IMG/VR virus record: IMGVR_UViG_3300030943_000073
Coordinates: 1-39,111 of that record
Length of the DNA: 39,111 nucleotides
Direction: 5' to 3' (one strand)
From: a virus
Part shown: piece after piece, positions 10,145 to 18,134 of the stretch
Numbering within the stretch: position 1 is the first letter of the stretch
Layout: every line of letters starts with the position of its first letter
The notes under the pieces: model-generated
Seen by the model: only the letters and a program-made list of their open reading frames with translations
Databases searched by the model: none
What the model was told of the DNA's origin: nothing
Program-made: the position numbers and the translations under genes

Positions 10145-10513
10145 TTATTGCATTGGTTGTTCTGTTACAGAAGTTGCTGTCTGTGGTGTTGCTTGTGATT
10201 GTCCTTGTGACTGTAGTTGATCAGTAGCTTGTTGAATCAACTGTTGTGCCTGTGCTTGTGGAATACCACCCTGTATTAGTTTAGCAAGAATATCTTCCGG
10301 CTTAGCACCTTGTTGTAACATTTTGATAATTTCTTGTATCATTTGAGCAGTTTGTTCTTCTGACATCTGTGTACTGGCCGGAGCCGATGTTTTAGCAGGA
10401 ACAGATGATTTACCTTGTGCTTGTTGCACTTGTTCTTTAGTATAACCTTTAGAAGGTGTCGTTGTCTTAGCAGTACTTGCTGCAGCATACTTTGTTTTGT
10501 CAATTGTTGCCAT
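10145..10513 (-). CDS. 122-aa Gln/Ala-rich helical protein, putative head/neck protein
   Basis: The first ~45 residues are Ala/Thr/Ser/Lys-rich and low in complexity. Residues ~50-95 form helices containing MLQQGAKPEDILAKLIQGG and IPQAQAQQLIQQA, that is, the pattern (L)xxGxxPExILxxLxxxGxPxxxAxxLI. The C-terminus is Gln/Thr-rich. I have seen this helical pattern in short phage virion proteins but cannot name a defined family. It lies two bases below the IHF-like gene and two bases above the overlooked 59-aa gene. Start chosen at the only upstream Met. Probably a minor structural or assembly protein. Confidence 0.65.
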   Translation of the reverse strand: MATIDKTKYAAASTAKTTTPSKGYTKEQVQQAQGKSSVPAKTSAPASTQMSEEQTAQMIQEIIKMLQQGAKPEDILAKLIQGGIPQAQAQQLIQQATDQLQSQGQSQATPQTATSVTEQPMQ

Positions 10514-10515
10514 GA

Positions 10516-11019
10516 TTAAAATTTTATATTATTATCTTCTAATGAATGTAATTTATTTTTATAAAACTTCCCAAATGATACATAAGGGAAACCATATCTT
10601 ATCTTATCCGGAGAAAAAAAATAATCGCAATTAATACGAGTATAAAATCCTTTTCTCTTTGAACGTTCTTTGTCTTTCTGACGACCTTGGTATTTAGTAC
10701 TTGATGTCAATGTCATCAAACTTAATAACCCAACTTTATTTATTTTTATAGTATTTCCTTTAAAGAGTTCTTCTACTATTATAGAAACATATGCAAAGAA
10801 CACTTTATAGGCCATACCTCTTATAATTTGGCTTTTCGGATGCGTATTGGTAGAAAAGGTCACATGAGATAAACGAGGTCTAAAAAGGGTATCTATGTAA
10901 GCCGTTTTGCGTACGCCAAACTTATTGTTTTCATTAACCACATCATGATAATCAAATTCCTCTTTCCTAAACTCTTTTACCTTTTTATTAATCCGAGTCT
11001 TCTTTGAAAATACTTCCAT
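10516..11019 (-). CDS. IHF/HU-like DNA-binding protein (crAss-like 'IHF subunit' position)
   Basis: 167 residues, strongly basic at both ends. The central part, with YKVFFAYVSIIVEELFKGNT then IKINKVGLLSL, has the order of IHF/HU chains: a long helix, then G-x-x-(I/V)-x-(I/L)-x-x-(I/V/F)-G-x-(L/F). A basic Lys/Arg-rich stretch (GRQKDKERSKRKGFYTR) follows at the place of the DNA-binding arm. crAss-like genomes keep IHF-like genes inside the tail/neck block, which is where this one sits. It overlaps the end of the preceding FISUMP gene by 32 nt, so the first Met could be too far upstream, although no better Met lies nearby. Likely role: DNA bending or organisation in the capsid or connector. Confidence 0.6.
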   Translation of the reverse strand: MEVFSKKTRINKKVKEFRKEEFDYHDVVNENNKFGVRKTAYIDTLFRPRLSHVTFSTNTHPKSQIIRGMAYKVFFAYVSIIVEELFKGNTIKINKVGLLSLMTLTSSTKYQGRQKDKERSKRKGFYTRINCDYFFSPDKIRYGFPYVSFGKFYKNKLHSLEDNNIKF

Positions 11020-11971
11020 TTATATCTTTATGAGGATTTATACCATCACGGAACTGAGCCGAGTAATTCTCTTTCATATCAATACCAAAATACTTTTCAA
11101 CCGGTTCAAAATATTCTGTTGTCTTATCCGAATGAGTACGATACTGATACTCTCCAAATGGTATATTCTGTTCTCTAGTAAATCGTGGCGTCTCAATAGC
11201 TTTATCATCTGGAATGATATAATCAATATTATTATAAGTAATAATAAAACCTTTAATATCATTTTGAATAAAATTATATACATTATTTTCATCATTATTA
11301 TATGCTATAACTGCTCCTTCTATTCCAGCAAAATTACTACTAATTAAATCACCATTACGATAATGTTTTGTTGCAAGATTTTGTTGTAACCATACTTGAT
11401 TACCTATTTTAATAGTATTGTATATATTACCATCTATATCTGTAACTGAACCTTCATTTATTTCATTATCTTTTATGCATCGAATACTAAAACCTATATC
11501 TAAATAACTAGTTTGGTTATGTCCAAAAACATCAGCATCTAATTGTACGCCACTAAAAAGTGCAAGATTAGTAGAATATCGAGAAGTAGACCACCATGAA
11601 GCATTTCCACGCATATTATAAGAACCACTAACAGTATCATATTGGCCACCTGGTAATGCAGTAAACCCACTTTCATTAGTAGTATTTGGGTCTTGCCATA
11701 ACCAATGTTCATCTCCAAGTTCCTTTACTTTAGCACCCGCAACATATGTTCCTCCTAAATAATCAACTAAATTACCCCATTCAGCAATAGTTGGAATATG
11801 ATATCCTTCTGGTGCAATTCCTCTATCATCTATGGCAGCATACCAATTATAAAGTCTACCATATTTAATAGTTTTTGTTGTTTCAGGAACTTTATGATAA
11901 TCTTTCCATGAAACACCTTCATAGAATAATTCACCGTCAACTTCTACTTGTTCTGTTATAACTAAATACAT
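10988..11971 (-). CDS. FISUMP-domain protein inside the neck operon (permuted domain order)
   Basis: 327 residues. Residues ~36-170 match the C-terminal half of the Fibrobacter succinogenes major domain (FISUMP): YGRLYNWYAA, GYHIPTIAEWGNLVDYLGG, ESGFTALPGGQYD, ASWWSTSRYS and IGFSIRCIKD. Residues ~177-212 then match what is normally the N-terminal half (TDIDGNIYNTIKIGNQVWLQ, then NLATKHYRNGD). The order is therefore reversed relative to the usual domain. In phages, FISUMP domains are generally on surface-exposed adhesins, so I infer a virion-surface or receptor/glycan-binding role. Its place between two neck-type genes is unusual. The last ~90 residues match nothing I know. Confidence 0.75.
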   Translation of the reverse strand: MYLVITEQVEVDGELFYEGVSWKDYHKVPETTKTIKYGRLYNWYAAIDDRGIAPEGYHIPTIAEWGNLVDYLGGTYVAGAKVKELGDEHWLWQDPNTTNESGFTALPGGQYDTVSGSYNMRGNASWWSTSRYSTNLALFSGVQLDADVFGHNQTSYLDIGFSIRCIKDNEINEGSVTDIDGNIYNTIKIGNQVWLQQNLATKHYRNGDLISSNFAGIEGAVIAYNNDENNVYNFIQNDIKGFIITYNNIDYIIPDDKAIETPRFTREQNIPFGEYQYRTHSDKTTEYFEPVEKYFGIDMKENYSAQFRDGINPHKDINGSIFKEDSD

Positions 11972-11973
11972 AA

Positions 11974-12630
11974 TTATTGTCCTCCATTATCTTGTTGTTG
12001 CTGTTGTTGTGGTTGCTTTACTGGAACATTCTTTGTCTCATCAACACCATTATTTGCAAAGTCTACCGGCATACCTAATTTTGCAGCAATATGTTGAAAA
12101 GTAATTATCTCTAACTGCCTTTCATTATTCTCTCCAATAGGATATGCTGTTGTTTGATAGAAGTAACCTATAAGTGTATTTGGTTGCTCAAAAATAGCAT
12201 GTATCTCTACAGGTCCTACTGCAGTAGTATTTAATTGAAGATAAGCACCTACATCAGCAAATGCTATTTGACTACCACCAAATCGATGATATTCATAACT
12301 TGCCAATTCTTCAAAAGAACAATAATGATACTGTGGTTTATTAGTACCATCCGGGCCAAAGTATCTTATATTACGTTTACCAATACCCTGCATCAATTTA
12401 CAAGGTAAAGTCAATTTCTTATAATGTGCATCAAAATCAGTAGTTATACCAAAAGTAATTTGAAAGAATGCCGTCAATGGTTCTCCGGAAACATATAACG
12501 CACGTATAAGCGTAGCCCGGGAGAAGTTTATCATATCAATAATCCATTCATCATGCAATATCTGATCATCGGTAAGATGTGGTTTTAATTGAAGTTTTAA
12601 ACTCTCAACTATCTTTTCTAATGTTACCAT
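11974..12630 (-). CDS. 218-aa neck/ring-type structural protein
   Basis: N-terminal helices (residues ~1-50, with DEWIIDMINFSRATLIRALY), a beta-rich middle and a C-terminal helix (RQLEIITFQHIAAKLGMPVD) before a Gln-only run and an unstructured tail. This helix-beta-helix layout and the length are close to those of the 227-aa and 217-aa proteins of the same operon, which suggests that the three are ring or adaptor proteins stacked between portal and tail. An intrinsic terminator separates it from the upstream 315-aa gene, so it is probably transcribed by read-through. No enzyme motif is seen. Role inferred from order. Confidence 0.65.
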   Translation of the reverse strand: MVTLEKIVESLKLQLKPHLTDDQILHDEWIIDMINFSRATLIRALYVSGEPLTAFFQITFGITTDFDAHYKKLTLPCKLMQGIGKRNIRYFGPDGTNKPQYHYCSFEELASYEYHRFGGSQIAFADVGAYLQLNTTAVGPVEIHAIFEQPNTLIGYFYQTTAYPIGENNERQLEIITFQHIAAKLGMPVDFANNGVDETKNVPVKQPQQQQQQDNGGQ

Positions 12631-12642
12631 ATTTCTAGTATT

Positions 12643-12677
12643 AAAAAAGGGTAAGTAGACATATCCTACCTACCCTT
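12643..12677 (-). terminator. Intrinsic terminator below the 315-aa structural gene
   Basis: On the minus strand an 11-bp stem (12676-12666 with 12658-12648) encloses a 7-nt loop and runs straight into six U residues (12648-12643). The single non-Watson-Crick pair is G-U in the minus-strand RNA but A-C in the plus-strand RNA, so the hairpin is built for minus-strand transcripts. It lies 26 nt after the stop of the 315-aa gene and 13 nt before the next ATG. Confidence 0.85.
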
Positions 12678-12702
12678 CTTGGATTTAATTGAAAGTTATT
12701 TA

Positions 12703-13650
12703 TTAAGGCGCTGTTTCCAATGCCACAACTCTTGCAGTAAGACTATCCAATGGATTTACATTCAATGCAACATATCCATTAAAAGCAGTATCAGGAGCAG
12801 CAACAACATCTGCCATAGATGGTACAACACCAGCATTAGCAACAGCAATAGCAGCAAACAAATTATCATCTACTAAGGCCAATGGCATATAGAAATTATA
12901 AACCTGTTCTCTATCAGCAAATGCACTAGCAGAAACATTTTCATATCCTTCTGTTTTTGCAACAATAGTAAAACAACAATAATCAACTCCCTCAGTAGGC
13001 ATAACAACACGTTGTCCTGCATTTTCTTCCTTAATCATAAAGATACGACTCAATTGATCATTTGTCAATGTATCTTTCTTAGGAGCAGTTGTAAGTACTT
13101 GTGTGAAGTTATCATCGAAAATACGAACAGTAACCGGTTGTCCTTTTTCTTTTGCAGTAAGAACAAGTGCAGAAGTACCAGCAGCACCCGTACGAGTAGC
13201 TACTACACAAGCACCACTGTTTACAGCATTTGAAGTTCTCATTACATCTGCATTGATTGCATCAACAAGACCATCAACAACAGATTGTTTATCCGCAGTC
13301 AAAGTAGCCGTATTGGTCAACTTATAACTATAAGTATGACTTACTGGGAACTGATGATTTCCGGAACCATCATACAATGGTTGACGTGTAACCTCAATTT
13401 CAAATAATCGTTGATCACCGGTAGTCTTAGCAACGAATGCAGGGGTAAGAGTTATCACTGCAGCAGTACCAACAGCAGATGTTTTCTTTATAATACTTGT
13501 CTTACCATTAAACGGAATATCAATTCCATATTTTTTACATACAAGATGTTTGATACCAGTAGTCACATTACCTTCGTAATACATTCCAAAGTCTTTCGGA
13601 CCAATGGTATTAAATAGGTAGTCTTGTCCACCTCTTATTAAATTACTCAT
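12703..13650 (-). CDS. 315-aa putative major structural/auxiliary capsid or tail protein
   Basis: Starts MSNLIRGGQDYLFNTIGPKD. It is rich in Ala, Thr and Val with beta-type alternation over residues ~50-220 and has no membrane segment or catalytic motif. Codons here contain more C and G than in most neighbours, and the gene is followed directly by a strong intrinsic terminator. Both are consistent with high expression, as for an abundant virion protein. It lies in the head-to-neck stretch four genes below the portal side of the operon and two genes past the capsid protein. It could be a capsid decoration protein, a tail-shaft protein or another ring component. I do not recognise the family. 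Confidence 0.7.
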   Translation of the reverse strand: MSNLIRGGQDYLFNTIGPKDFGMYYEGNVTTGIKHLVCKKYGIDIPFNGKTSIIKKTSAVGTAAVITLTPAFVAKTTGDQRLFEIEVTRQPLYDGSGNHQFPVSHTYSYKLTNTATLTADKQSVVDGLVDAINADVMRTSNAVNSGACVVATRTGAAGTSALVLTAKEKGQPVTVRIFDDNFTQVLTTAPKKDTLTNDQLSRIFMIKEENAGQRVVMPTEGVDYCCFTIVAKTEGYENVSASAFADREQVYNFYMPLALVDDNLFAAIAVANAGVVPSMADVVAAPDTAFNGYVALNVNPLDSLTARVVALETAP

Positions 13651-13662
13651 GATTTTTATTTA

Positions 13663-14346
13663 TTAATGTTTGAATTTTAATTCATTATTGAAAGTAGGAT
13701 ATCGACTATCTTGTATGCCCTCTAAATACATGCGAGAAGCAACTGTAACGATTTCAGAACATACCTCTTTGTCAAATATACTTTCACTTGAATTAGTAGT
13801 ATCCATTTCCGATATAACCGGAGGATTGATAACGTAATTCATCCTAAGTTTTGGATAACCAGTACCACTTGTTGAATAGGGCGCGTAAATAAATACTTTT
13901 TTTACAACAGCCCCATTCACTTCAAGGTTTTGTAAATTGTAATAACAATTAGTTGGTGTTGGCTTACTATAAATGCCATTTAAAATAGTAGTCTGCTCAT
14001 TTAATGAAAGAGGATTACATTTACCTTCATTATTTGGAACAACCTCTATTACCAACTTTGTTATCAATCTACAATCTTTTGGTAAATCAATTGTAAATGT
14101 TTTATACCTATAAACATCCCATTCTTCCAACCATACTCCAACAACTAAATAAGGACCAACAGTAATAGGCAAAAGCTGTATTGCAAACTTCTTGTTTGTA
14201 TCAAAGTTATCAATCTTGTTTGAAATAACTTCTTCTGTTGCTAAATTTAGAATAGTTGAAAATTCAAGTGGTAGAACAGTGCCTACACGTGACTTCCTAA
14301 CAATAGTCAGAAAATCTTTATACATATCTACAATTAATACCGGCAT
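13663..14346 (-). CDS. 227-aa head-tail adaptor/ring-type protein
   Basis: The N-terminal helical region contains YKDFLTIVRKSRVGTVLPLE and ILNLATEEVISNKI, a pattern seen in phage head-tail adaptors that pack against the portal. A beta-rich middle (residues ~55-185) and a C-terminal helix around CSEIVTVASRMYLEGIQDSR follow. The start is 4 nt below the previous stop. A second Met at residue 8 (14325) is an equally possible start. Size and layout resemble the 218-aa and 217-aa proteins further down the operon. Assigned by layout and position after the capsid protein. Confidence 0.65.
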   Translation of the reverse strand: MPVLIVDMYKDFLTIVRKSRVGTVLPLEFSTILNLATEEVISNKIDNFDTNKKFAIQLLPITVGPYLVVGVWLEEWDVYRYKTFTIDLPKDCRLITKLVIEVVPNNEGKCNPLSLNEQTTILNGIYSKPTPTNCYYNLQNLEVNGAVVKKVFIYAPYSTSGTGYPKLRMNYVINPPVISEMDTTNSSESIFDKEVCSEIVTVASRMYLEGIQDSRYPTFNNELKFKH

Positions 14347-14350
14347 AATA

Positions 14351-15133
14351 CTATTTGTTACCTTCTGATTTGTCCAACATATCTTTCAATGGGACATACA
14401 GATTATTGTTTTTGTTATCGAAAATAAAAGCAGCAGCTTCTTTTTCATCTGCACCAAGAGTTACTTTGTCATACATGATATATCCATTAGCAACCGCGCG
14501 TTGTATCATCTTCTTTGAAAGAAGTTTTTTGATGAATACAATTTGTTGATTAGCATCAAGATTTTCAAGATATGAAAGAACTTCTCCCGGACGTGATTCA
14601 ACTAATTCAAATACTCTGGCCTCAGCAATTTTCGTTGATAGATTAGTAGCATTCTCTCCAAAATAGAATAATAAATTATTCATATCTGAAAGAGCCAAGT
14701 CAAGTACTTTCGCACCGGCTTTTGCTTTTGTTCTTGAATCAACAATAGTTTTTTCTGCTTCTGCTTCGAAATTCTGAATATAGAATAAATGTTTACCTAC
14801 TACTACTTCTTTACGGCTATGTGCTATCTCCGGCATTTCAAGAGCAAGATTATAAAGTGCTAAATCTCTTGTTGGAAGATATTTTCCGTTTGTCTTTATT
14901 AAAACAAGTGTTTGGTTATGAACAATAGGATAATTCTCATCTTCTTTAATTATCAATTCTTGTCTTAATAATTCAGTTGGACTCAAATCTTGTTGCCCTG
15001 TCAATAACTTTTTTGATACATTATCAGTAATAGGAGTCATTAAAAATGGTTTTTCCTTATACTTCTTATTGATCGCGTAGATTTTTATTTCTTCGCGTTC
15101 TTCACCTGTTTCGTCTTTGGTTGTCTTAGCCAT
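14351..15133 (-). CDS. 260-aa protein directly downstream of the capsid gene
   Basis: Unrecognised. The first 20 residues are very charged (KTTKDETGEEREEIKIYAI). The rest is a mixed helix/strand protein with a helical centre (residues ~120-175, KAKAGAKVLDLALSDMNNLL) and a C-terminal region ending LYVPLKDMLDKSEGNK. No membrane segment. It sits 26 nt below the capsid gene stop and 4 nt above the adaptor-type gene, so a role in head completion or connector assembly is likely. Nothing in the sequence decides between structural and scaffolding functions. Confidence 0.7.
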   Translation of the reverse strand: MAKTTKDETGEEREEIKIYAINKKYKEKPFLMTPITDNVSKKLLTGQQDLSPTELLRQELIIKEDENYPIVHNQTLVLIKTNGKYLPTRDLALYNLALEMPEIAHSRKEVVVGKHLFYIQNFEAEAEKTIVDSRTKAKAGAKVLDLALSDMNNLLFYFGENATNLSTKIAEARVFELVESRPGEVLSYLENLDANQQIVFIKKLLSKKMIQRAVANGYIMYDKVTLGADEKEAAAFIFDNKNNNLYVPLKDMLDKSEGNK

Positions 15134-15159
15134 TATCTATAATTTTTAAAAAGAATGAA

Positions 15160-16596
15160 TTAATATTTTACTGGACGATAAAGTTCAGCAATACCATTTA
15201 CATCAAGTAAAGCTGCACCGGTTTCCCATAGGATGTGGTGGTGTTTACCATCTACTGAGTTGGCCATGTCGCCACCTTTATTGATACCGTTTACTTCACC
15301 TTCTAACCAACCACGTTTACCAAGTTGCAATAACTCAATTGCTGGTTGATTGATTTCAACATCTCCCAATGATACAAAGATAGCATTATGAGAACTATTA
15401 CGGGTTCCATCAGCACCATAGGTAGTTGCACGCATTGGACTATCAAACCAAGGCACTACAGTAGGGATCATTTTTACTCCACCAAATTCGTAATACTCGT
15501 AATCAAGATTGATACCTTTCTTTCCATTACCACCCATCTCAACTGTTTTAGGGTCGATACCAGCCTGATCTCTCATTAGCTTAGCGAAACCCTTGTAAAA
15601 CTGCATACCACAGATTACAGCTACCTCTTTACCCCATGAAGAAGAATAGATAGAAATATTTTCCATGATATTATCAATGACACGAGTCGACATAACATTG
15701 TATGGTAATCTCCAAGCACCATCACCTTGGTTCAAAATACCATCACCGGCCATTACTTCGAATCCTTCATTTGTTTTTAATAGAACTTTATCATCTGCAG
15801 TAACAGTTGATTTTCCATTCAACAATTGTTTTTCACGATATGTAGCAGCACGTTCAAGCATTTGAATTTGTGCATGGTCAGCCCACATAGAAACACCGTT
15901 ATGTTCCATCCAAATAGCACTAGGACGATATTCATCAGCAGTACCAGAGATAGACCATTTCAAACGTTGAATAGTCATGTGAGTATATGCCTTTTCATCA
16001 AAGGTATATTTTTCGTAAGCTGTTTCTGACATTTCTTCAAATGAAGTATGAGAAATACTTACTTCTTGGCCTATTGCAAGCAAATTTGGATTTACAAAAT
16101 CACCTGACACATTAGTCATGATTTTTACACGATAATGGAAAATTCCGGCATCAATTTCTTGTGGAAGTGTAGAGTCGGAAACGTGTACGTAAGTTTGATT
16201 ATCGGCAAGTTCAAGAACATCTTTTGGAGAGAACCAGTTAGTATCAAGATACAAGTCAATCCATGTTTGATTACGACCCGGTTCATTAGGGAATGCATCA
16301 CATTTGAATGCAGCAATAACGCGAGCTTTACGGTCTGGATAACCTTTGACGTTCCACATTACTTTACGGTTACCAACGATTTTGTATTTTCCTGATTTTG
16401 GATTCAAAGGATCAGCAAGTTTACCCGAAAACATATTACGTCCGGCAAGTAACGAACTAAAGGCAGTAGAACTTTTAGAAAATAAAGTAGTTACTTGAGC
16501 AAGCATATGTGGACTTGCAATCAAGTATTGTGACATGTGTTTTGATGTCGGAGTTTGATTAGCGAACTCTTGTGGTGCGCCAGGTAAAATTCTCAT
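15160..16596 (-). CDS. Major capsid protein (HK97-fold, crAss-like type)
   Basis: 478 residues, close to the ~490 of crAss-like major capsid proteins, and in the expected place: fourth gene below the portal, after two small head proteins and before the neck genes. The N-terminus is short (MRILPGAPQEFANQTPTSKH) with no long scaffolding domain. The centre and C-terminus have the mixed alpha/beta character of HK97-type coats, ending in a GELYRP-like tail (GIAELYRPVKY). Codon choice is richer in C-ending codons than in neighbouring genes, as expected for the most abundant virion protein. The HK97 fold itself is known for the group and is not read from sequence. Confidence 0.8.
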   Translation of the reverse strand: MRILPGAPQEFANQTPTSKHMSQYLIASPHMLAQVTTLFSKSSTAFSSLLAGRNMFSGKLADPLNPKSGKYKIVGNRKVMWNVKGYPDRKARVIAAFKCDAFPNEPGRNQTWIDLYLDTNWFSPKDVLELADNQTYVHVSDSTLPQEIDAGIFHYRVKIMTNVSGDFVNPNLLAIGQEVSISHTSFEEMSETAYEKYTFDEKAYTHMTIQRLKWSISGTADEYRPSAIWMEHNGVSMWADHAQIQMLERAATYREKQLLNGKSTVTADDKVLLKTNEGFEVMAGDGILNQGDGAWRLPYNVMSTRVIDNIMENISIYSSSWGKEVAVICGMQFYKGFAKLMRDQAGIDPKTVEMGGNGKKGINLDYEYYEFGGVKMIPTVVPWFDSPMRATTYGADGTRNSSHNAIFVSLGDVEINQPAIELLQLGKRGWLEGEVNGINKGGDMANSVDGKHHHILWETGAALLDVNGIAELYRPVKY

Positions 16597-16623
16597 GATG
16601 AATTTGATTAATAGAGTTGATTA

Positions 16624-17646
16624 TTATTCTGGTTGTTCAAGCAATTTGACTTCTGACTCAAAGTCTAATGATTGACCAGTCTTTCGAGCGCTAACACCAG
16701 CAAAATTAGGAGTAATACTTAATGACTTAAGTAATGCTTCTTTTCCACCTTCACGCCCCTTAGTAATTGTTTCTATTACTTTTTCTTCTCCAAACTTAGC
16801 AACCATTACAAACATTTTGTATAATGTCATATTGTCTGACAATATTTCATCTATTAAACGTTCACCGGTTTCTTTATTTGGAACAACAACTCTCTCAAAT
16901 TCTGCTAAAAACTGATTATGGGTTTCTTGATTGACAGGAATACCATAAATAGAATCAACTTTTGAAAGACTTTCTTTAAGGGTATTCAATTCGCCTTTTG
17001 TTTCAGCCAACATTTGATTGTACTGAGTTTCATAAGTAGCAGATTGACTTTTCTTATATTCTTTTACAAGATTATCATTGTAGTTCTTGATATTTTCATC
17101 AATTACTAAAGCAGCATCTTGCTTTTGTATTTTAGTCATTCGACCAATCTCTTGTACAATATCATCATCAGTCAAACCACTTGGATTTTTTTCTGAATCA
17201 TAAACACCATAACGAGTTTTTAAATCAAATGCAATTTTTTCATCAACAGTAAATTTACTTGCATCAACATACTGTTCTGATACATTTGTTACTAAATCAT
17301 TAATCGTAAGATTAGGATTAGTAGCAGTCATATCTTGTATCTGTTGTGCTAATGGATGAAGAACCGGTTTCTCTAAACCAAATTTCTGTGCAATAAATGG
17401 ACGAAGTAAATCATTCTCTGTTTCGGCAGTAATCTTTTCAGGCATTTTAAAGCCTTCTAAATCTTTAAATGAATCCCACAAAGGAGAAGGAGTGTAAACT
17501 GTCTCTACGGTATCTTCTGTTGTTTCCTCGGCAGTCTTTTCCACTTTCATAGGTTCATCATATGTACCAGCAGGTGCTTCTAACCTTTGAAGTTCTTCAG
17601 CAGAAAAGCCACCAGAGGTATCTTGACCTTCGGTAGCTTCTTGCAT
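16624..17646 (-). CDS. Putative head scaffold/assembly protein upstream of the capsid gene
   Basis: Acidic, helix-rich protein. The first ~60 residues are Glu/Thr-rich and disordered. A predicted coiled-coil region with many Lys and Glu lies at ~150-230, and a KEALLKSLSITPN segment near the end is followed by a Glu-Val tail. Immediately upstream of a capsid gene this composition is typical of scaffolding proteins. I chose the ATG at 17646, 17 nt after the upstream stop. An alternative ATG at 17670 would add MYKPLFFK and overlap the upstream gene by 8 nt. No protease motif is seen. Confidence 0.65.
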   Translation of the reverse strand: MQEATEGQDTSGGFSAEELQRLEAPAGTYDEPMKVEKTAEETTEDTVETVYTPSPLWDSFKDLEGFKMPEKITAETENDLLRPFIAQKFGLEKPVLHPLAQQIQDMTATNPNLTINDLVTNVSEQYVDASKFTVDEKIAFDLKTRYGVYDSEKNPSGLTDDDIVQEIGRMTKIQKQDAALVIDENIKNYNDNLVKEYKKSQSATYETQYNQMLAETKGELNTLKESLSKVDSIYGIPVNQETHNQFLAEFERVVVPNKETGERLIDEILSDNMTLYKMFVMVAKFGEEKVIETITKGREGGKEALLKSLSITPNFAGVSARKTGQSLDFESEVKLLEQPE

Positions 17647-17662
17647 TTTAAAAAATAATGGC

Positions 17663-18082
17663 TTATACATTGATTAAATTATTAAAGTTAGTATCAACAC
17701 CTAAAAGATATGAATCACTTACTACTAAAGCAAGAGCTCCTTTTACAATGATTTGGTTTGCAGCATTAGCCATTGATGGATTATAATAAACAATATCACT
17801 AGCTTTAAATTGACTACTTCCACTTTCCATTACAACAGCTAAATGTGGATGAACACCTTTAAATCTTTCTAAAGTTGGTTTCTCATTATTTACAATGATG
17901 ATCTTTTCGGCAAATGGAACTGTAATAGGGCAAAGAAGAATATCACCACTATTATTTATTGTTCTACACTTGAAACCAGTTTGACCCGGATCACATACTT
18001 CAATAAGACTTAGATAACTTTTAATCCCATTGTTCTTAGATTGAATTTCCTCAATCGCTTTTTCTAATCTGTCTTTAAACAT
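17663..18082 (-). CDS. 139-aa small head protein, first gene of the capsid operon
   Basis: An N-terminal charged helix (DRLEKAIEEIQSKN) is followed by a beta-rich domain with conserved-looking glycines (CDPGQTGFKCRTIN, then GDILLCPIT) and a C-terminal hydrophobic strand. No family recognised. It is preceded by a 52-nt gap holding a TATATTTG box about 30 nt above the ATG, so it probably starts a transcript covering the scaffold, capsid and adjacent genes. Position between portal and scaffold suggests a structural or assembly role. Confidence 0.65.
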   Translation of the reverse strand: MFKDRLEKAIEEIQSKNNGIKSYLSLIEVCDPGQTGFKCRTINNSGDILLCPITVPFAEKIIIVNNEKPTLERFKGVHPHLAVVMESGSSQFKASDIVYYNPSMANAANQIIVKGALALVVSDSYLLGVDTNFNNLINV

Positions 18083-18111
18083 AAGTGTTTGATTTGATTA
18101 ATAATATGATG

Positions 18112-18119
18112 CAAATATA
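18112..18119 (-). promoter_or_regulatory. Candidate promoter -7 box for the capsid operon
   Basis: The minus strand reads TATATTTG, matching the Bacteroides -7 consensus TAnnTTTG, in the only sizeable gap of the head region, 30 nt above the ATG at 18082. No TTTG lies at the ideal 19-nt spacing upstream, so this is a one-box match only. Confidence 0.4.
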
Positions 18120-18134
18120 TGAATAATTTAATTA

